Shown: positions 1-9,059 of the stretch, one piece after another
Layout of the letters: each line of letters starts with the position of its first letter
How positions within the stretch are numbered: the first letter of the stretch is position 1
Assembly: GCA_035606355.1 (NCBI GenBank)
Contig: DATNFO010000033.1
Span: 1-25,646, forward strand
Direction: 5' to 3'
From: Sulfopaludibacter sp035606355
GTDB lineage: Bacteria; Acidobacteriota; Terriglobia; Bryobacterales; Bryobacteraceae
Length of the DNA: 25,646 bases
Made by a program: the position numbers and the translations under genes
The notes under the pieces: generated by a model
What the model saw: only the letters and a program-made list of their open reading frames with translations
Told to the model about the DNA's origin: nothing
The model's database searches: none

Positions 1-2
1 AA

Positions 3-122
3 GGGAAACCCACAACTCCGCAAGCAGCCAAACGCCGTGCTCAGAAAATCGCCCGGGAACTGCGAATTCTCGGTTACACCGTCAATATCAAACCCGCTAC
101 GGACGCAGCACTCCCATTGTGA
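3..122 (+). CDS. C-terminal end of an ORF cut by the left edge (possible transposase tail)
   Basis: A reading frame is open from the left edge to a TGA at 120-122 and gives 39 residues, rich in Lys/Arg, with a segment RAQKIARELRILGYTVN. A basic helix followed by an 'LGY.V' strand resembles the C-terminal ends of some insertion-sequence transposases, but this is only an impression and no catalytic residues lie inside the window. Its third codon positions are visibly less GC-rich than those of the neighbouring genes, which would suit a mobile gene. It converges on the receptor gene at 149 with 26 bp between stops. It could equally be the tail of an ordinary host protein. Confidence 0.35.
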   Translation, partial: GKPTTPQAAKRRAQKIARELRILGYTVNIKPATDAALPL

Positions 123-148
123 CTTTCAACGGAGCGGTAAACGCTAAG

Positions 149-3100
149 CTAGAAAATGAATTTCCCGCCCAACTGAATGGAGCGAGGGAAGTTCTTCTGG
201 GTATTCGGCAGCACTCCGAACAGCGTATTGGTAAAGCTGGTCGAAGGGTTGCCGCGAATGGCCGAATTGCTCACGTTGAAGCTCTCCAGGCGCAGCAGTA
301 GCTTGTAGCGCTCGTGGAACGTCGTGGTCTTCTCGATGGCGGCGTTCAACTGCGGAACTGTGGGCTCGAAGAGGAAGCTGAACCGGTCGGGATACGGGTT
401 CAGGATGTTCGCCGGAAGAGATGCGTAGCAGCTCTTGTTGTTGTTGAACCAGTGCAGCGCGCTCTGGCCCGTGGTGCCGTCCGCGAACGTCAGTCCGTCA
501 GCCGTCCATTTGCCGCAGAAGTTCAGCGCGCCGATCTGGCCCAGCGGAATGCCGGTGTTGTAGGTCAGGATGTAATCCATCCGCCAGTTGCTGACCAGTT
601 TGCTGACCACCGAATTGTTCACGTTCAGGAAGTGGCGATTCTTGCCGATCGGCGGGTCCCAAACGCCGCTGAACGCGACTGCGTGCGCCTGCGTCTGGTC
701 GTCGATCTCATACGTCAGCGGCTCGGTGGTGTCCCAGCTTTGCTGGCGATGGTCGGCCTGCATCTGTTTGCCCCAGGTGTAAGCCAGGATAAACGTCATG
801 AGGCCGCCCTTCTCGGAACCATAAACGCGGCGTTCGGCCTTGACCTGTAGCATGTCGCTGCGATAGCGCCCCACCTGGATGAAGTTCTGCGTCAGACCCG
901 TAAACAGAGGCCAGTTGCGGGTCAACTGACCGTAGCTGACCGTTGCGTTCGTGGCCAGGGTACCGAAACTGGTCGGCAGCACGCCCAGGAACGGATTCGG
1001 AAACTGCGTGTTGGAGAGGTTGGAGTTGTTGAAGAACTGGTTCAACTGCGCCACGCTGTTCGGGCTGTTGTCCATGTTGTAGCTGATGGGAACGAAGATC
1101 ACCTTGTTGCCCGCGTAGGAGACTTCCAGGTTGATCTTCGAAGGCAACTGCCGCTCGAAACCGAATGTGTATTGATAGGTCCGCGGAGTGCGCGAGTCCG
1201 GGTTGTTGAAGCTGACACTCTGCCCGGTCTGCGTGATCGGACCCAGGGTGTTGCCGACCGGAGCGAATACGCCGAGCGGGAACGGGTTCGCGAGCGTATA
1301 CGGCCCAGTGGTGTTCAGCCCCGCCGACGGCGTCTGCCCGCCATCGAGACTCGTGTCGAAGCTAGTCGTCTGCGAGTAGCCGTACTGGCTGTTGAGGTTG
1401 TAGCTCTGCTGCTGATAGAAGACTCCGAATCCGGTGCGCAGCACGGTCTTATCGTTGATGCGATAGGCGATTCCGAGGCGCGGCGCCAAGTCCGTCATAT
1501 CCGTGACGTAAGCGCGGCGGCCGATGCCGTTCTGTCCAAGGTACGTGATGTTTCCATGCAGAGCCGCGGGAGCCGTGGGATATGGAACGGCCGGGTTCGT
1601 GGCGTTGTATTGCGCCGCCAGCCTGTTCCAGTTAGCCAGCACGGGCGCGCTCTCCGGATTCACGCTGTTGAAGTCGAAGCCATACATCGCGCGGTCATAG
1701 CGCTCTTTCCACGGGACCTGGATTTCATACCGCATCCCGAGATTGATGGTGAGGCGGCTGTTGACTTTCCAATCGTCCTGCACGTATTCGGCAAAGAATG
1801 GGCGGGTGATGTAGATGGTCGGGTTGTAGTCCACCTGGCCGCTGGAAGGATAGCCGAGCAGCAGGCTCGCCATTTCCGATCCATCGAACGAATTCTGCCG
1901 CTGGTTGTCATACTTCTGCGTCCAGCCGCTGTTGAAGTTGAACAGACCGGCCGCATATCCGCTGCCCTGGCTCGGCCGCACCTGATACAGCACTTCGCCG
2001 CCGATGCGGATGGAATGGCGTCCGCGATTCAGCGTGAACGTCGGCGTCAGGTCGTACGTGTTGAAGCTGTACCAGTTCACCAGCACGTTGCCGTTGCCGA
2101 AGATCTCCGTATAGTTGCTCGGGTTGATGGCGGGCGCGGCGCAGATGGAAATCGTGGGCGCGCAATTGCCGTTGATGCCGAGATTCGTGCCCTTGAACGT
2201 CGGGTCGCCCCAGCCCGGCTGATTGCTGGTGTAGCGTCCATAGCTCAGGCGAGTGTCGAAGACCGTGGTCGGCGAAATCACGCGCGTGAAGTTGGCCATG
2301 TAATTCTGGTCGGTGCGCGCGTTGTTGATGTTGCCCTGCGCGGCGGGTCCGCCGAAGCCCGTGCCGTCGCGATTCTCCGTGCCGTGCTGCCACGTCACCA
2401 GACCGTACAGGCGTGTGTTCGGATTGAAATCGTGATCCACGCGCACGGTCGGCTGGTTGTACATGTACTGGTCCTTCACGTTCGGCGCGTTGAAGTTATT
2501 GCTCAGCAGCGCGTTCGTCGGGTTCGGATAGAAGGCGAGAATCTTCTGCGCCACCGGACTGATGCGGTTCTGCGGAATGACGTTGTTCGGGAACGGGCTG
2601 CGGACGAACGTGTGGCCGGAGCATCCCGGCACGGTGTTGCACGGCACGCTGGTCAGCGGATCGTAAATCGAGTATCCATCCGTAGCGAAGTTGCCCGACT
2701 TCATCGCCGCGGTAGGCACCGTATCGGTGGCAGGCGCCGGCAGCACTTCGCGCCAGCCTTCGAAGCCGAAGAAGAAGTAGTCTTTGTCCTTGCGGATGGG
2801 ACCGCCGAAAATGCCGCCGAACTGGTGCTGGTTGTGGAACGGCACCGGCTGGCCATTGGCGTTATTGGCGAAATTATTAGCGTCAAAGTACGAGTTGCGG
2901 AAATAGTCGAACACGTCTCCGTGGAACTGATTGCCGCCGCTCTTGATGGTCGTGTTGACCGCTCCGCCGCTGAAACCGCCGTATTGGGCATCGAACGTGT
3001 TGGTCATGACCTTGAATTCCTGCACCGTTTCGATATTCGGAGCAAGATCCCAAGTGCCGCCGTTGTCGCTGATGCGCGTTCCGTTCAGCAGGAACACGTT

Positions 3101-3670
3101 GGTGCCGGGACGCGCGCCGTTGATCTTGTATGCGTTGCTGACGTCCCATCCGCGCGTGCCCGAATAGCCGCCCGCGCCGAACTGCTCCTGCGTGAAACGC
3201 ACGCCGGGCGTCAGCGACATGAGCATGTATTCCTGGCGGCCGTTCAGCGGAAGTTCCTGCGTCTTCGTCGAGTCGAAGACAAGGCCGCGGCTGGCGTCGC
3301 TGGTATCCAGAATTTCCTGCTGGCCGCTGACCGTAACCTCAGTAGTCGCCTGGCCGACGGTCAATTGCAGCGGAAGCTCCAGCTTGTCGGAAACGTGGAG
3401 CACGATATTCTCGCGCCTCAACGTCTGAAAGCCCGCTGCGCCCACCTCTATGTTGTAGACGCCGGGATCGAGATAGGGGACGGTATAGTGCCCCTCCGCA
3501 TTGCTCTTGGCCTCTTTGATTTGCTGAGTATCTGTGTTAGTCACCCGAATTCCTGCGTTGGGCACTGCAGCCCCGCTAGGGTCGGTAACAACTCCGAGCA
3601 ACGTAGCCCGGAAATCCTGCGCCGGCAGGCAAGCCGATAGCGCAAGCATTGCGATAACGACACGGTTCAC
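149..3670 (-). CDS. TonB-dependent receptor, Oar-like, with carboxypeptidase-regulatory-like domain
   Basis: Outer-membrane receptor, about 1173 residues, expected to import a bulky substrate (in acidobacteria often glycans or peptides; substrate unknown here). I choose the GTG at 3668-3670 because AGGGGG (3676-3681, complement) lies 5 nt upstream and the product then starts VNRVVIAMLALSACLPAQ, a normal signal peptide; an upstream ATG at 3700 would put charged residues before it. After the signal comes a carboxypeptidase-regulatory-like beta-sandwich (about residues 20-100: GVVTDPSGAAVPNAGI, then GHYTVPYLDPGVYNIEV), a plug-like part with LNGTRISDNGG, QEFKVMTNTFDAQYGG and FGGPIRKDKDYFFFGFEGWR, and a long Tyr/Asn-rich barrel ending in Phe (KFIF), as expected for BAM recognition. 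No clear TonB box is visible. It is divergent from a second receptor of the same class at 3889. Long antisense frames across it are shadows. Confidence 0.93.
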   Translation of the reverse strand: MNRVVIAMLALSACLPAQDFRATLLGVVTDPSGAAVPNAGIRVTNTDTQQIKEAKSNAEGHYTVPYLDPGVYNIEVGAAGFQTLRRENIVLHVSDKLELPLQLTVGQATTEVTVSGQQEILDTSDASRGLVFDSTKTQELPLNGRQEYMLMSLTPGVRFTQEQFGAGGYSGTRGWDVSNAYKINGARPGTNVFLLNGTRISDNGGTWDLAPNIETVQEFKVMTNTFDAQYGGFSGGAVNTTIKSGGNQFHGDVFDYFRNSYFDANNFANNANGQPVPFHNQHQFGGIFGGPIRKDKDYFFFGFEGWREVLPAPATDTVPTAAMKSGNFATDGYSIYDPLTSVPCNTVPGCSGHTFVRSPFPNNVIPQNRISPVAQKILAFYPNPTNALLSNNFNAPNVKDQYMYNQPTVRVDHDFNPNTRLYGLVTWQHGTENRDGTGFGGPAAQGNINNARTDQNYMANFTRVISPTTVFDTRLSYGRYTSNQPGWGDPTFKGTNLGINGNCAPTISICAAPAINPSNYTEIFGNGNVLVNWYSFNTYDLTPTFTLNRGRHSIRIGGEVLYQVRPSQGSGYAAGLFNFNSGWTQKYDNQRQNSFDGSEMASLLLGYPSSGQVDYNPTIYITRPFFAEYVQDDWKVNSRLTINLGMRYEIQVPWKERYDRAMYGFDFNSVNPESAPVLANWNRLAAQYNATNPAVPYPTAPAALHGNITYLGQNGIGRRAYVTDMTDLAPRLGIAYRINDKTVLRTGFGVFYQQQSYNLNSQYGYSQTTSFDTSLDGGQTPSAGLNTTGPYTLANPFPLGVFAPVGNTLGPITQTGQSVSFNNPDSRTPRTYQYTFGFERQLPSKINLEVSYAGNKVIFVPISYNMDNSPNSVAQLNQFFNNSNLSNTQFPNPFLGVLPTSFGTLATNATVSYGQLTRNWPLFTGLTQNFIQVGRYRSDMLQVKAERRVYGSEKGGLMTFILAYTWGKQMQADHRQQSWDTTEPLTYEIDDQTQAHAVAFSGVWDPPIGKNRHFLNVNNSVVSKLVSNWRMDYILTYNTGIPLGQIGALNFCGKWTADGLTFADGTTGQSALHWFNNNKSCYASLPANILNPYPDRFSFLFEPTVPQLNAAIEKTTTFHERYKLLLRLESFNVSNSAIRGNPSTSFTNTLFGVLPNTQKNFPRSIQLGGKFIF

Positions 3671-3738
3671 TAGTTCCCCCTGATTTTTCCGCCATCCCAC
3701 CAGGCGGGCGGATTTGTGGTACTTCCAGTACTCCGTCT

Positions 3739-3767
3739 ATCACACTCCAATTTGTTACAAATTTCAA
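3739..3767 (-). promoter_or_regulatory. Candidate promoter of the left-hand receptor
   Basis: On the minus strand TTGAAA (3762-3767) and TGTGAT (3739-3744) are separated by 17 nt, about 70 nt upstream of the GTG at 3670. The -10 match is weak. The palindrome at 3749-3763 lies between the two boxes. Confidence 0.3.
3749..3763. promoter_or_regulatory. Perfect 15-bp palindrome, candidate operator between divergent receptors
   Basis: AATTTGTTACAAATT is a perfect inverted repeat (7-bp arms around one base) in an otherwise GC-rich genome. It sits in the intergenic region shared by the two divergent receptors and overlaps the candidate promoter of the left one. A dimeric transcription factor site is a reasonable inference; the factor is not encoded next to it. 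Confidence 0.45.
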
Positions 3768-3826
3768 CCTCGCTTCACAAATATTACTTCTATGTCGAGG
3801 TTGCAGTCCACGCCGGGGTATTGGTG

Positions 3827-3832
3827 TATACT
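3827..3832 (+). promoter_or_regulatory. Candidate -10 box of the right-hand receptor
   Basis: TATACT lies 56 nt upstream of the ATG at 3889. The best -35 candidate, TTGCAG at 3801-3806, is 20 nt away, longer than the usual 17, so only the -10 is proposed. Confidence 0.35.
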
Positions 3833-3888
3833 CTTTTCCCAAACGGGTTCCCTTCTCTCCATCGTTTTCGACCAGAAGGAGTTACATC

Positions 3889-6800
3889 ATGCAATCTCAC
3901 GTAACGGGGGCTGCTTTTTTCGCGTTGGCACTGAGTTGCGCTGCCATCGCACAAGTAAACGCACGACTAACCGGATCCGTGGTGGACCCAAGCGGAGCCG
4001 CGGTTCCCGGAGCCAGCGTCGAAGTCTTCCTTCCCGGAGGCGCCAAGCCGATCCAGTCCATGAGCACGACTGCCGACGGTATCTTTGCCTTCACCTCCGT
4101 GCCGGCCGGACAATACGATGTCTCGGTTACAGCGAACGGCTTTCGCAAAGCCGTCCAACGCGGTGTGACACTTCAGGCGGGCGAAGAAACCCCGATCAGC
4201 GTGAAACTGGAAGTTGGCGGCACAACCGAAGTGGTGGAGGTCAATGCCAGCACGGAAGTGGTGCAGACCACGAACTCGGAGATCGCGACCAACGTCAACC
4301 GCACCCAGGTCCGCGACCTGCCCATCCTGAGTCGCAGTCCGCAGGGATTCGTCACCACGCAGGCGGGCGTCAATCTTTCGCGCGGCGGCGACACCGTCAT
4401 CAACGGCCAGCGCACAACGTTTACCAACGTCACGCTGGATGGCATCAATATCCAGGACAACTACATCCGCACCAACGCCGTGGATTTCTCTCCCAACCTT
4501 CTGCTGGTAGACCAGGTTGAAGAGATCACCATCTCCACGTCGAACACCAACCCGAGCGCCGGCGGCGGCGCATCGCAGGTGATGTTCGTCACTCCCTCGG
4601 GACACAACACTTTCCACGGAGGCGCTTTCTGGTCGAACCGCAACAGCGCGCTCGCCGCGAATACATGGTTCAACAATCAGTCCGGCGTGAAGAGGCCGTT
4701 CCTGAATCAGAACCAGACGGGCGGTTATCTCGGCGGCCCCATTCGCAAAGATAAACTCTTCTTCTATTTCAACTACGAAGCGTTCCGGCTGAAGCAACAG
4801 TCGGCGCAAACCCGCACCATCCTCACGGCGGACGCGGCGCAGGGCATCTTCACATACCTCGCCGGCGGAGCCGTGCAGAAGGTGAACATTTTACAAGCTA
4901 CCGGCTTGAAGATCGATCCGACGGTGGCCGCACTGATCGCAAAGATACCGGCTCCCAGCGCGATCAACACGTTCAACGCCGGAGACAGCACCGCGACCCT
5001 GTTGCGCAACACCGGCGGCTATCTCTTCAATCAGCGGAGCAACCGCACGCGCAACAACGTGACCGGCAAAGTCGATTACAACATGTCGCCCAAATCGAGC
5101 TTCGCGGTCACCTACGCGTGGAACAGCGATCTGCTGGACCGGCCCGACGTGCAGAGCGTCGGATACTCGACGGTGCCGCTCGTGGCCAATGACGACAAGG
5201 TGAGTCTGCTCTCTACGTCGTGGCGCTATAACCCGAAGCCGAACCTCACCAACGAAGTTCGCTTCGGCTTCAATCGAGCTCCGGCGCTCTTCATCAGCAC
5301 GGAAGACTTCGGGAATGCGATCATCGGGAGCACCATATTCAGCACGCCCGTGGCGACCTTCCGCAGTCAGGGGCGCTACACCAATACGTATAACTTCGCC
5401 GACAACGCCAGTTACGTCCGCGGTGCGCACTCCGTCTCCTTCGGCTTCCAGATGCAGCGCGATTACACCGAACCGTACAATGATGCAGGCATCACCGGCA
5501 CATACAACGTCGGCATCAGCACGGCCAGCACGCTCGGCCTCGGTAACGCGCAGCTTCCGGGCGCCAGTTCCAGCGACATCACCGCCGCGAACAGCCTGCT
5601 TGCCACGCTCGCCGGGGTGTTGAGCACGGACACGCAGACCTACAACGTCTCGAGCAAGAGTTCCGGCTTTGTCCCCGGCCAGACGCAGGACCGGCATTGG
5701 GAATTCACGGACTACTCGGCCTACATTCAGGACACCTGGAGAGCCTTTCCTCACCTGACGGTGAACATGGGGCTGCGCTACGAATACTACTCACCGGTAA
5801 AGGAGCAGAATGGCCTCGTTCTGCTGCCCAAGCTGGTCAACGGCAATGCAATCAGCACGCTCCTCGGCAATTCGACACTGGATTTTGCTTCCGATGCCAG
5901 GCTCTACAACTCCGATAAGAACAACTTCGGCCCGAATATCGGACTCGCCTGGGACGTGAAGGGCGACGGCAAGACGGCCCTTCGCGCGGGTTACAGCTTG
6001 AATTACGTCAATGACGAGATGCTCGTCGCACTCACCGGGAACGCCAACACCAACGCCGGTCTGTCACAAACCGTTACCGCGCAGGGACTCACCAGCCTCA
6101 TTTCCGCCGGACTGCCGGCGATCGCAAAGCCGGTCTTCACCGTACCGCGCACGTTCCAGGACAACTACAACCTGAGCGCGACCACGAACTTCGGCATGGC
6201 CGATCCGAACCTGCGAACGCCATACGTGCAGCAGTGGAACGTCGGCGTGCAGCATGAAGTCAAAGGCGGCATCATCGTGGAAGCGCGCTATGTAGGCAAC
6301 CACGGCGTGAAGCTACTCCGCGCCCTTGACTTCAATCAGGTCAACATCAATGCCGGCGGCTTCCTCGGGGACTTCCTGCGCGCGCAGTCGAACGGCAATC
6401 TCGCACTAGCCAAGAGCGGCGTTTTCAATCCCGCTTACGATGCGACCATCGCCGGCAGCCAGGTGCTCACGGTTTTCCCCCTCATGCCGGGCGGCGGCAA
6501 CCTGACCAACGCCACCAACCGCACCTATCTGCAGCAGGGCGCGGTGGCCGACATGGCATTCAACTACCAATCGACGAAGGCAAACGGCCCCATCAACTTC
6601 ATGCCCAATCCGTATGCCGCCAGTCTTCGCCTGATGGAGAACTTCAGCCACTCTACCTACAACGGCCTGCAGCTCGAGTTTCGGACCCGCGAGCACAAGG
6701 GTCTGACTCTGCAGGGCAGCTATACATTCTCCAAGGCGCTGACCGATTCCGCCGCGGGATCCGACAATAACAATCAGGGCCGCTTCGAGCCGCTCATGGA

Positions 6801-7470
6801 TAACGCCAATCCCGGTCTGGCAAAGGCTCGCGCGCTGTTCGACATTCCGCATGCGCTCAAAGCCAATTTCATCTACCGGCTTCCGATGGGCGAAGGCCAC
6901 CGGCTCAGTTTCCGGCCCATCGATAGGGCGCTGCTTTCCGGGTGGCAGGCGAGCGGAATCTTTTACCGGCAGTCCGGCTATCCGTACTCGGTCTGCTCCG
7001 GTATCGGCACGTTCAACCGCAACAACGTACTCGCCAGCAATGAATGCAACACGGTGAATACGAGCCTTACCGGCAGCCAGTTGGCCGACGTGATGCAGTT
7101 CCGCATGACGGGCAACGGTCCGTATATGGTGGCCGCATCCGCCGTCGGCGCCGATGGCCGCGCGGCCAATCCCGGGGCCGCCCCGTTCTCCGGACAGGTA
7201 TTCACGATTCCGGCGGCGGGCACCATCGGCACTCTGGCTCAGCGTTACTTCACAGGACCCTGGGACACGAGCTTCGACTTCGGCGTTGACAAGATCACGC
7301 GCATTGGAGAGCGCCATGAGATCGTGCTCCGCATGGACTCCACGAACCTGCTCAATCACCCTGCGTTCGTGATGGGCGATCAGACGGTCAGCTCGACCAC
7401 TTTCGGCAAGATCACCAGTACGTTCAACGCGCGCCGGCAGATCCAATTCACGTTGCAGTATCGTTTCTAG
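3889..7470 (+). CDS. TonB-dependent receptor, Oar-like, with carboxypeptidase-regulatory-like domain
   Basis: Second outer-membrane receptor, 1193 residues. The ATG is fixed by a strong Shine-Dalgarno AGAAGGAG at 3874-3881, 7 nt upstream. The product has a signal peptide (about residues 1-21, cleavage near AIAQ), a carboxypeptidase-regulatory-like domain (about 25-110: LTGSVVDPSGAAVPGASVEV, then GIFAFTSVPAGQYDVSV), plug motifs (INGQRTTFTNVTLDGINIQDN, VDQVEEITI, GGYLGGPIRKDKLFFYFNYEAFR) and a large barrel that ends in Phe (FTLQYRF). It shares layout with the receptor at 149-3670 (both have GGPIRKDK and the same domain order), but the two differ widely in sequence, so they are distant paralogues rather than a recent duplication. 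Substrate is unknown. A terminator-like hairpin follows at 7515. Confidence 0.94.
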   Translation: MQSHVTGAAFFALALSCAAIAQVNARLTGSVVDPSGAAVPGASVEVFLPGGAKPIQSMSTTADGIFAFTSVPAGQYDVSVTANGFRKAVQRGVTLQAGEETPISVKLEVGGTTEVVEVNASTEVVQTTNSEIATNVNRTQVRDLPILSRSPQGFVTTQAGVNLSRGGDTVINGQRTTFTNVTLDGINIQDNYIRTNAVDFSPNLLLVDQVEEITISTSNTNPSAGGGASQVMFVTPSGHNTFHGGAFWSNRNSALAANTWFNNQSGVKRPFLNQNQTGGYLGGPIRKDKLFFYFNYEAFRLKQQSAQTRTILTADAAQGIFTYLAGGAVQKVNILQATGLKIDPTVAALIAKIPAPSAINTFNAGDSTATLLRNTGGYLFNQRSNRTRNNVTGKVDYNMSPKSSFAVTYAWNSDLLDRPDVQSVGYSTVPLVANDDKVSLLSTSWRYNPKPNLTNEVRFGFNRAPALFISTEDFGNAIIGSTIFSTPVATFRSQGRYTNTYNFADNASYVRGAHSVSFGFQMQRDYTEPYNDAGITGTYNVGISTASTLGLGNAQLPGASSSDITAANSLLATLAGVLSTDTQTYNVSSKSSGFVPGQTQDRHWEFTDYSAYIQDTWRAFPHLTVNMGLRYEYYSPVKEQNGLVLLPKLVNGNAISTLLGNSTLDFASDARLYNSDKNNFGPNIGLAWDVKGDGKTALRAGYSLNYVNDEMLVALTGNANTNAGLSQTVTAQGLTSLISAGLPAIAKPVFTVPRTFQDNYNLSATTNFGMADPNLRTPYVQQWNVGVQHEVKGGIIVEARYVGNHGVKLLRALDFNQVNINAGGFLGDFLRAQSNGNLALAKSGVFNPAYDATIAGSQVLTVFPLMPGGGNLTNATNRTYLQQGAVADMAFNYQSTKANGPINFMPNPYAASLRLMENFSHSTYNGLQLEFRTREHKGLTLQGSYTFSKALTDSAAGSDNNNQGRFEPLMDNANPGLAKARALFDIPHALKANFIYRLPMGEGHRLSFRPIDRALLSGWQASGIFYRQSGYPYSVCSGIGTFNRNNVLASNECNTVNTSLTGSQLADVMQFRMTGNGPYMVAASAVGADGRAANPGAAPFSGQVFTIPAAGTIGTLAQRYFTGPWDTSFDFGVDKITRIGERHEIVLRMDSTNLLNHPAFVMGDQTVSSTTFGKITSTFNARRQIQFTLQYRF

Positions 7471-7489
7471 CATTCCCCGCGCCCCAGTA

Positions 7490-7513
7490 GGTACCGGCCT
7501 CCCGGCCGGTACC
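7490..7513. repeat. Intergenic palindrome, copy 1
   Basis: Arms GGTACCGGCC and GGCCGGTACC (10 bp, perfect) around loop TCCC, 19 bp behind the receptor stop. Apart from the loop it is the same as copy 3 read on the other strand. Confidence 0.75.
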
Positions 7514-7514
7514 A

Positions 7515-7537
7515 GGCGCGCGAAGCGCGCCAGTTTT
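7515..7537 (+). terminator. Probable intrinsic terminator of the receptor gene
   Basis: GGCGCGC / GAA / GCGCGCC forms a 7-bp all-GC stem with a triloop (7515-7531), followed by AG and then TTTT at 7534-7537. It follows the palindrome at 7490 and precedes the gnd promoter. Confidence 0.6.
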
Positions 7538-7554
7538 CCTCACCCCTGTAAGCG

Positions 7555-7563
7555 TGTTATAAG
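7555..7563 (+). promoter_or_regulatory. Candidate extended -10 promoter of gnd
   Basis: TG-T-TATAAG matches an extended -10 (TGN plus 5 of 6 consensus bases). A start site near 7570 would leave a leader of about 30 nt before the ATG at 7600. No convincing -35 is seen. Confidence 0.45.
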
Positions 7564-7599
7564 AGAGCTTCGTCCGAATCCTTCCCAAACCGAACCTGT

Positions 7600-9057
7600 A
7601 TGGAACAAACCGCCGATATCGCACTGATTGGACTGGCTGTGATGGGTCAAAACCTGATCCTGAACATGAACGACCACGGGTACACGGTCGTAGCTTTCAA
7701 TCGCACCGTTTCGAAGGTCGATGAATTTCTGAACGATGCCGCGAAGGGCCGCAAGACCATCATCGGCGCGCACTCCGTGGAAGAAATGGCGAAGCTGTTG
7801 AAGCGGCCGCGCAAGGTCATGCTCATGGTGAAGGCCGGTCAGGCGGTGGACGATTTCATCGAGCTGGTGCTGCCCTTCCTGGAACCGGGCGACTGCATCA
7901 TCGATGGCGGCAACTCCCATTTCCCCGACACCATCCGCCGCACCAGGTACCTGGAATCGAAGGGTCTGCTCTACGTCGGGACGGGCGTTTCGGGCGGCGA
8001 AGAAGGCGCGCGCTTCGGCCCCTCGATGATGCCCGGCGGAAGTCCCGCGGCGTGGCCGCTGGTAAAGGATATTTTCCAGGCGATCTGCGCCAAGACTCCC
8101 GACGGCGAACCCTGCTGCGACTGGATGGGTGAAGATGGTGCGGGCCACTACGTCAAGATGGTGCACAACGGCATCGAGTACGGCGACATGCAGCTCATCT
8201 GCGAAGCCTACCAGGTGATGAAGGAAGGGCTCGGCCTTTCGAATGCCGAAATGCACGATGTGTTCACCGAGTGGAATAAAGGCGAGCTCGACAGCTACCT
8301 GATCGAAATCACGCGCGACATTCTCGGCTACAAGGACGAGAACGGCGAAGCGGTAGTGGACAAGATTCTCGACACCGCCGGCCAGAAGGGCACCGGGAAG
8401 TGGACCAGCGTCAGCTCTCTGGATCTCGGCATGCCGCTCACCCTCATCGGCGAGGCCGTCTATGCGCGCTGCCTCAGCGCCATGAAGGCGGAACGCGTGG
8501 CCGCATCAAAGATTCTCGCCGGACCGAAGTTCCAATTCGAGGGCGACAGAAAAACTTTCATCGAAGACATTCGCCAGGCGCTGCTCGCCTCCAAAATCGT
8601 CTCCTACGCGCAGGGCTTTATGCTGCTCCGCGAAGCCGCCAAGGAGTACAAATGGAATCTCAACTACGGCGGAATCGCCATGGTGTGGCGCGCGGGCTGC
8701 ATCATCCGCAGCGCCTTCCTGGGCAAGATTAAGGAAGCGTTCGACCGCAATCCGAAGCTCGACAACCTGCTGCTGGATCCGTACTTCAGCGAGGTGATCC
8801 AGCGCTGCCAGGCATCGTGGCGCCGCGTGGTAGCTCGCGCGGTAGAAGCCGGGGTCCCGGTTCCGGCGTTCACGACTGCCCTTGCGTTCTACGACGGCTA
8901 CCGCAGCGAACGGCTTCCCGCCAACCTGCTGCAAGCCCAGCGCGACTACTTCGGCGCGCATACGTACGAGCGCGTGGACCAGCCGCGCGGCAAGTTCTTC
9001 CACACGAATTGGACCGGCAAAGGCGGCAGCGTCGCCGCCGGCACCTACAACGCCTGA
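7600..9057 (+). CDS. gnd: 6-phosphogluconate dehydrogenase (decarboxylating)
   Basis: Oxidative pentose phosphate enzyme: 6-phosphogluconate plus NAD(P)+ to ribulose-5-phosphate, CO2 and NAD(P)H, cytosolic. The 485-residue length is that of the long (E. coli/eukaryote-like) class. Visible are the nucleotide fold GLAVMGQNL (11-19), NRT at 34-36 (the Asn-Arg-Thr that favours NADP in this family), GGNSHFPDT (103-111), the GVSGGEEGARFGPSMMPGG signature (129-147), the catalytic Lys186 and Glu193 in YVKMVHNGIEYGD, and the C-terminal tail with FHTNWTGKGG. No clear Shine-Dalgarno precedes the ATG. Two bases separate its TGA from the ATG of the KdsC-like gene, so the two are almost certainly co-transcribed. 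Its product ribulose-5-phosphate is also the precursor of arabinose-5-phosphate in Kdo synthesis, which may explain the pairing. Confidence 0.97.
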   Translation: MEQTADIALIGLAVMGQNLILNMNDHGYTVVAFNRTVSKVDEFLNDAAKGRKTIIGAHSVEEMAKLLKRPRKVMLMVKAGQAVDDFIELVLPFLEPGDCIIDGGNSHFPDTIRRTRYLESKGLLYVGTGVSGGEEGARFGPSMMPGGSPAAWPLVKDIFQAICAKTPDGEPCCDWMGEDGAGHYVKMVHNGIEYGDMQLICEAYQVMKEGLGLSNAEMHDVFTEWNKGELDSYLIEITRDILGYKDENGEAVVDKILDTAGQKGTGKWTSVSSLDLGMPLTLIGEAVYARCLSAMKAERVAASKILAGPKFQFEGDRKTFIEDIRQALLASKIVSYAQGFMLLREAAKEYKWNLNYGGIAMVWRAGCIIRSAFLGKIKEAFDRNPKLDNLLLDPYFSEVIQRCQASWRRVVARAVEAGVPVPAFTTALAFYDGYRSERLPANLLQAQRDYFGAHTYERVDQPRGKFFHTNWTGKGGSVAAGTYNA

Positions 9058-9059
9058 TC

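Noticed and set aside
1172..3640. 822-codon open frame antisense to the left receptor
   Set aside because: It mirrors the receptor's third-position GC bias, is Arg/Val/Ala-rich with no recognisable domain, and has no ribosome site; it is a shadow.
3717..3733. GTACT-TCC-AGTAC hairpin as a sixth member of the palindrome family
   Set aside because: The 5-bp arms share the TCC loop but not the ACCGG core; probably chance.
6406..7473. 355-codon open frame antisense to the right receptor
   Set aside because: Opposite a clear receptor barrel, with no domain and no promoter.
7490..7513. Palindrome copy 1 as the terminator of the receptor gene
   Set aside because: It has no T-run; the neighbouring hairpin at 7515-7537 with TTTT fits better, and the palindrome recurs elsewhere as a repeat.
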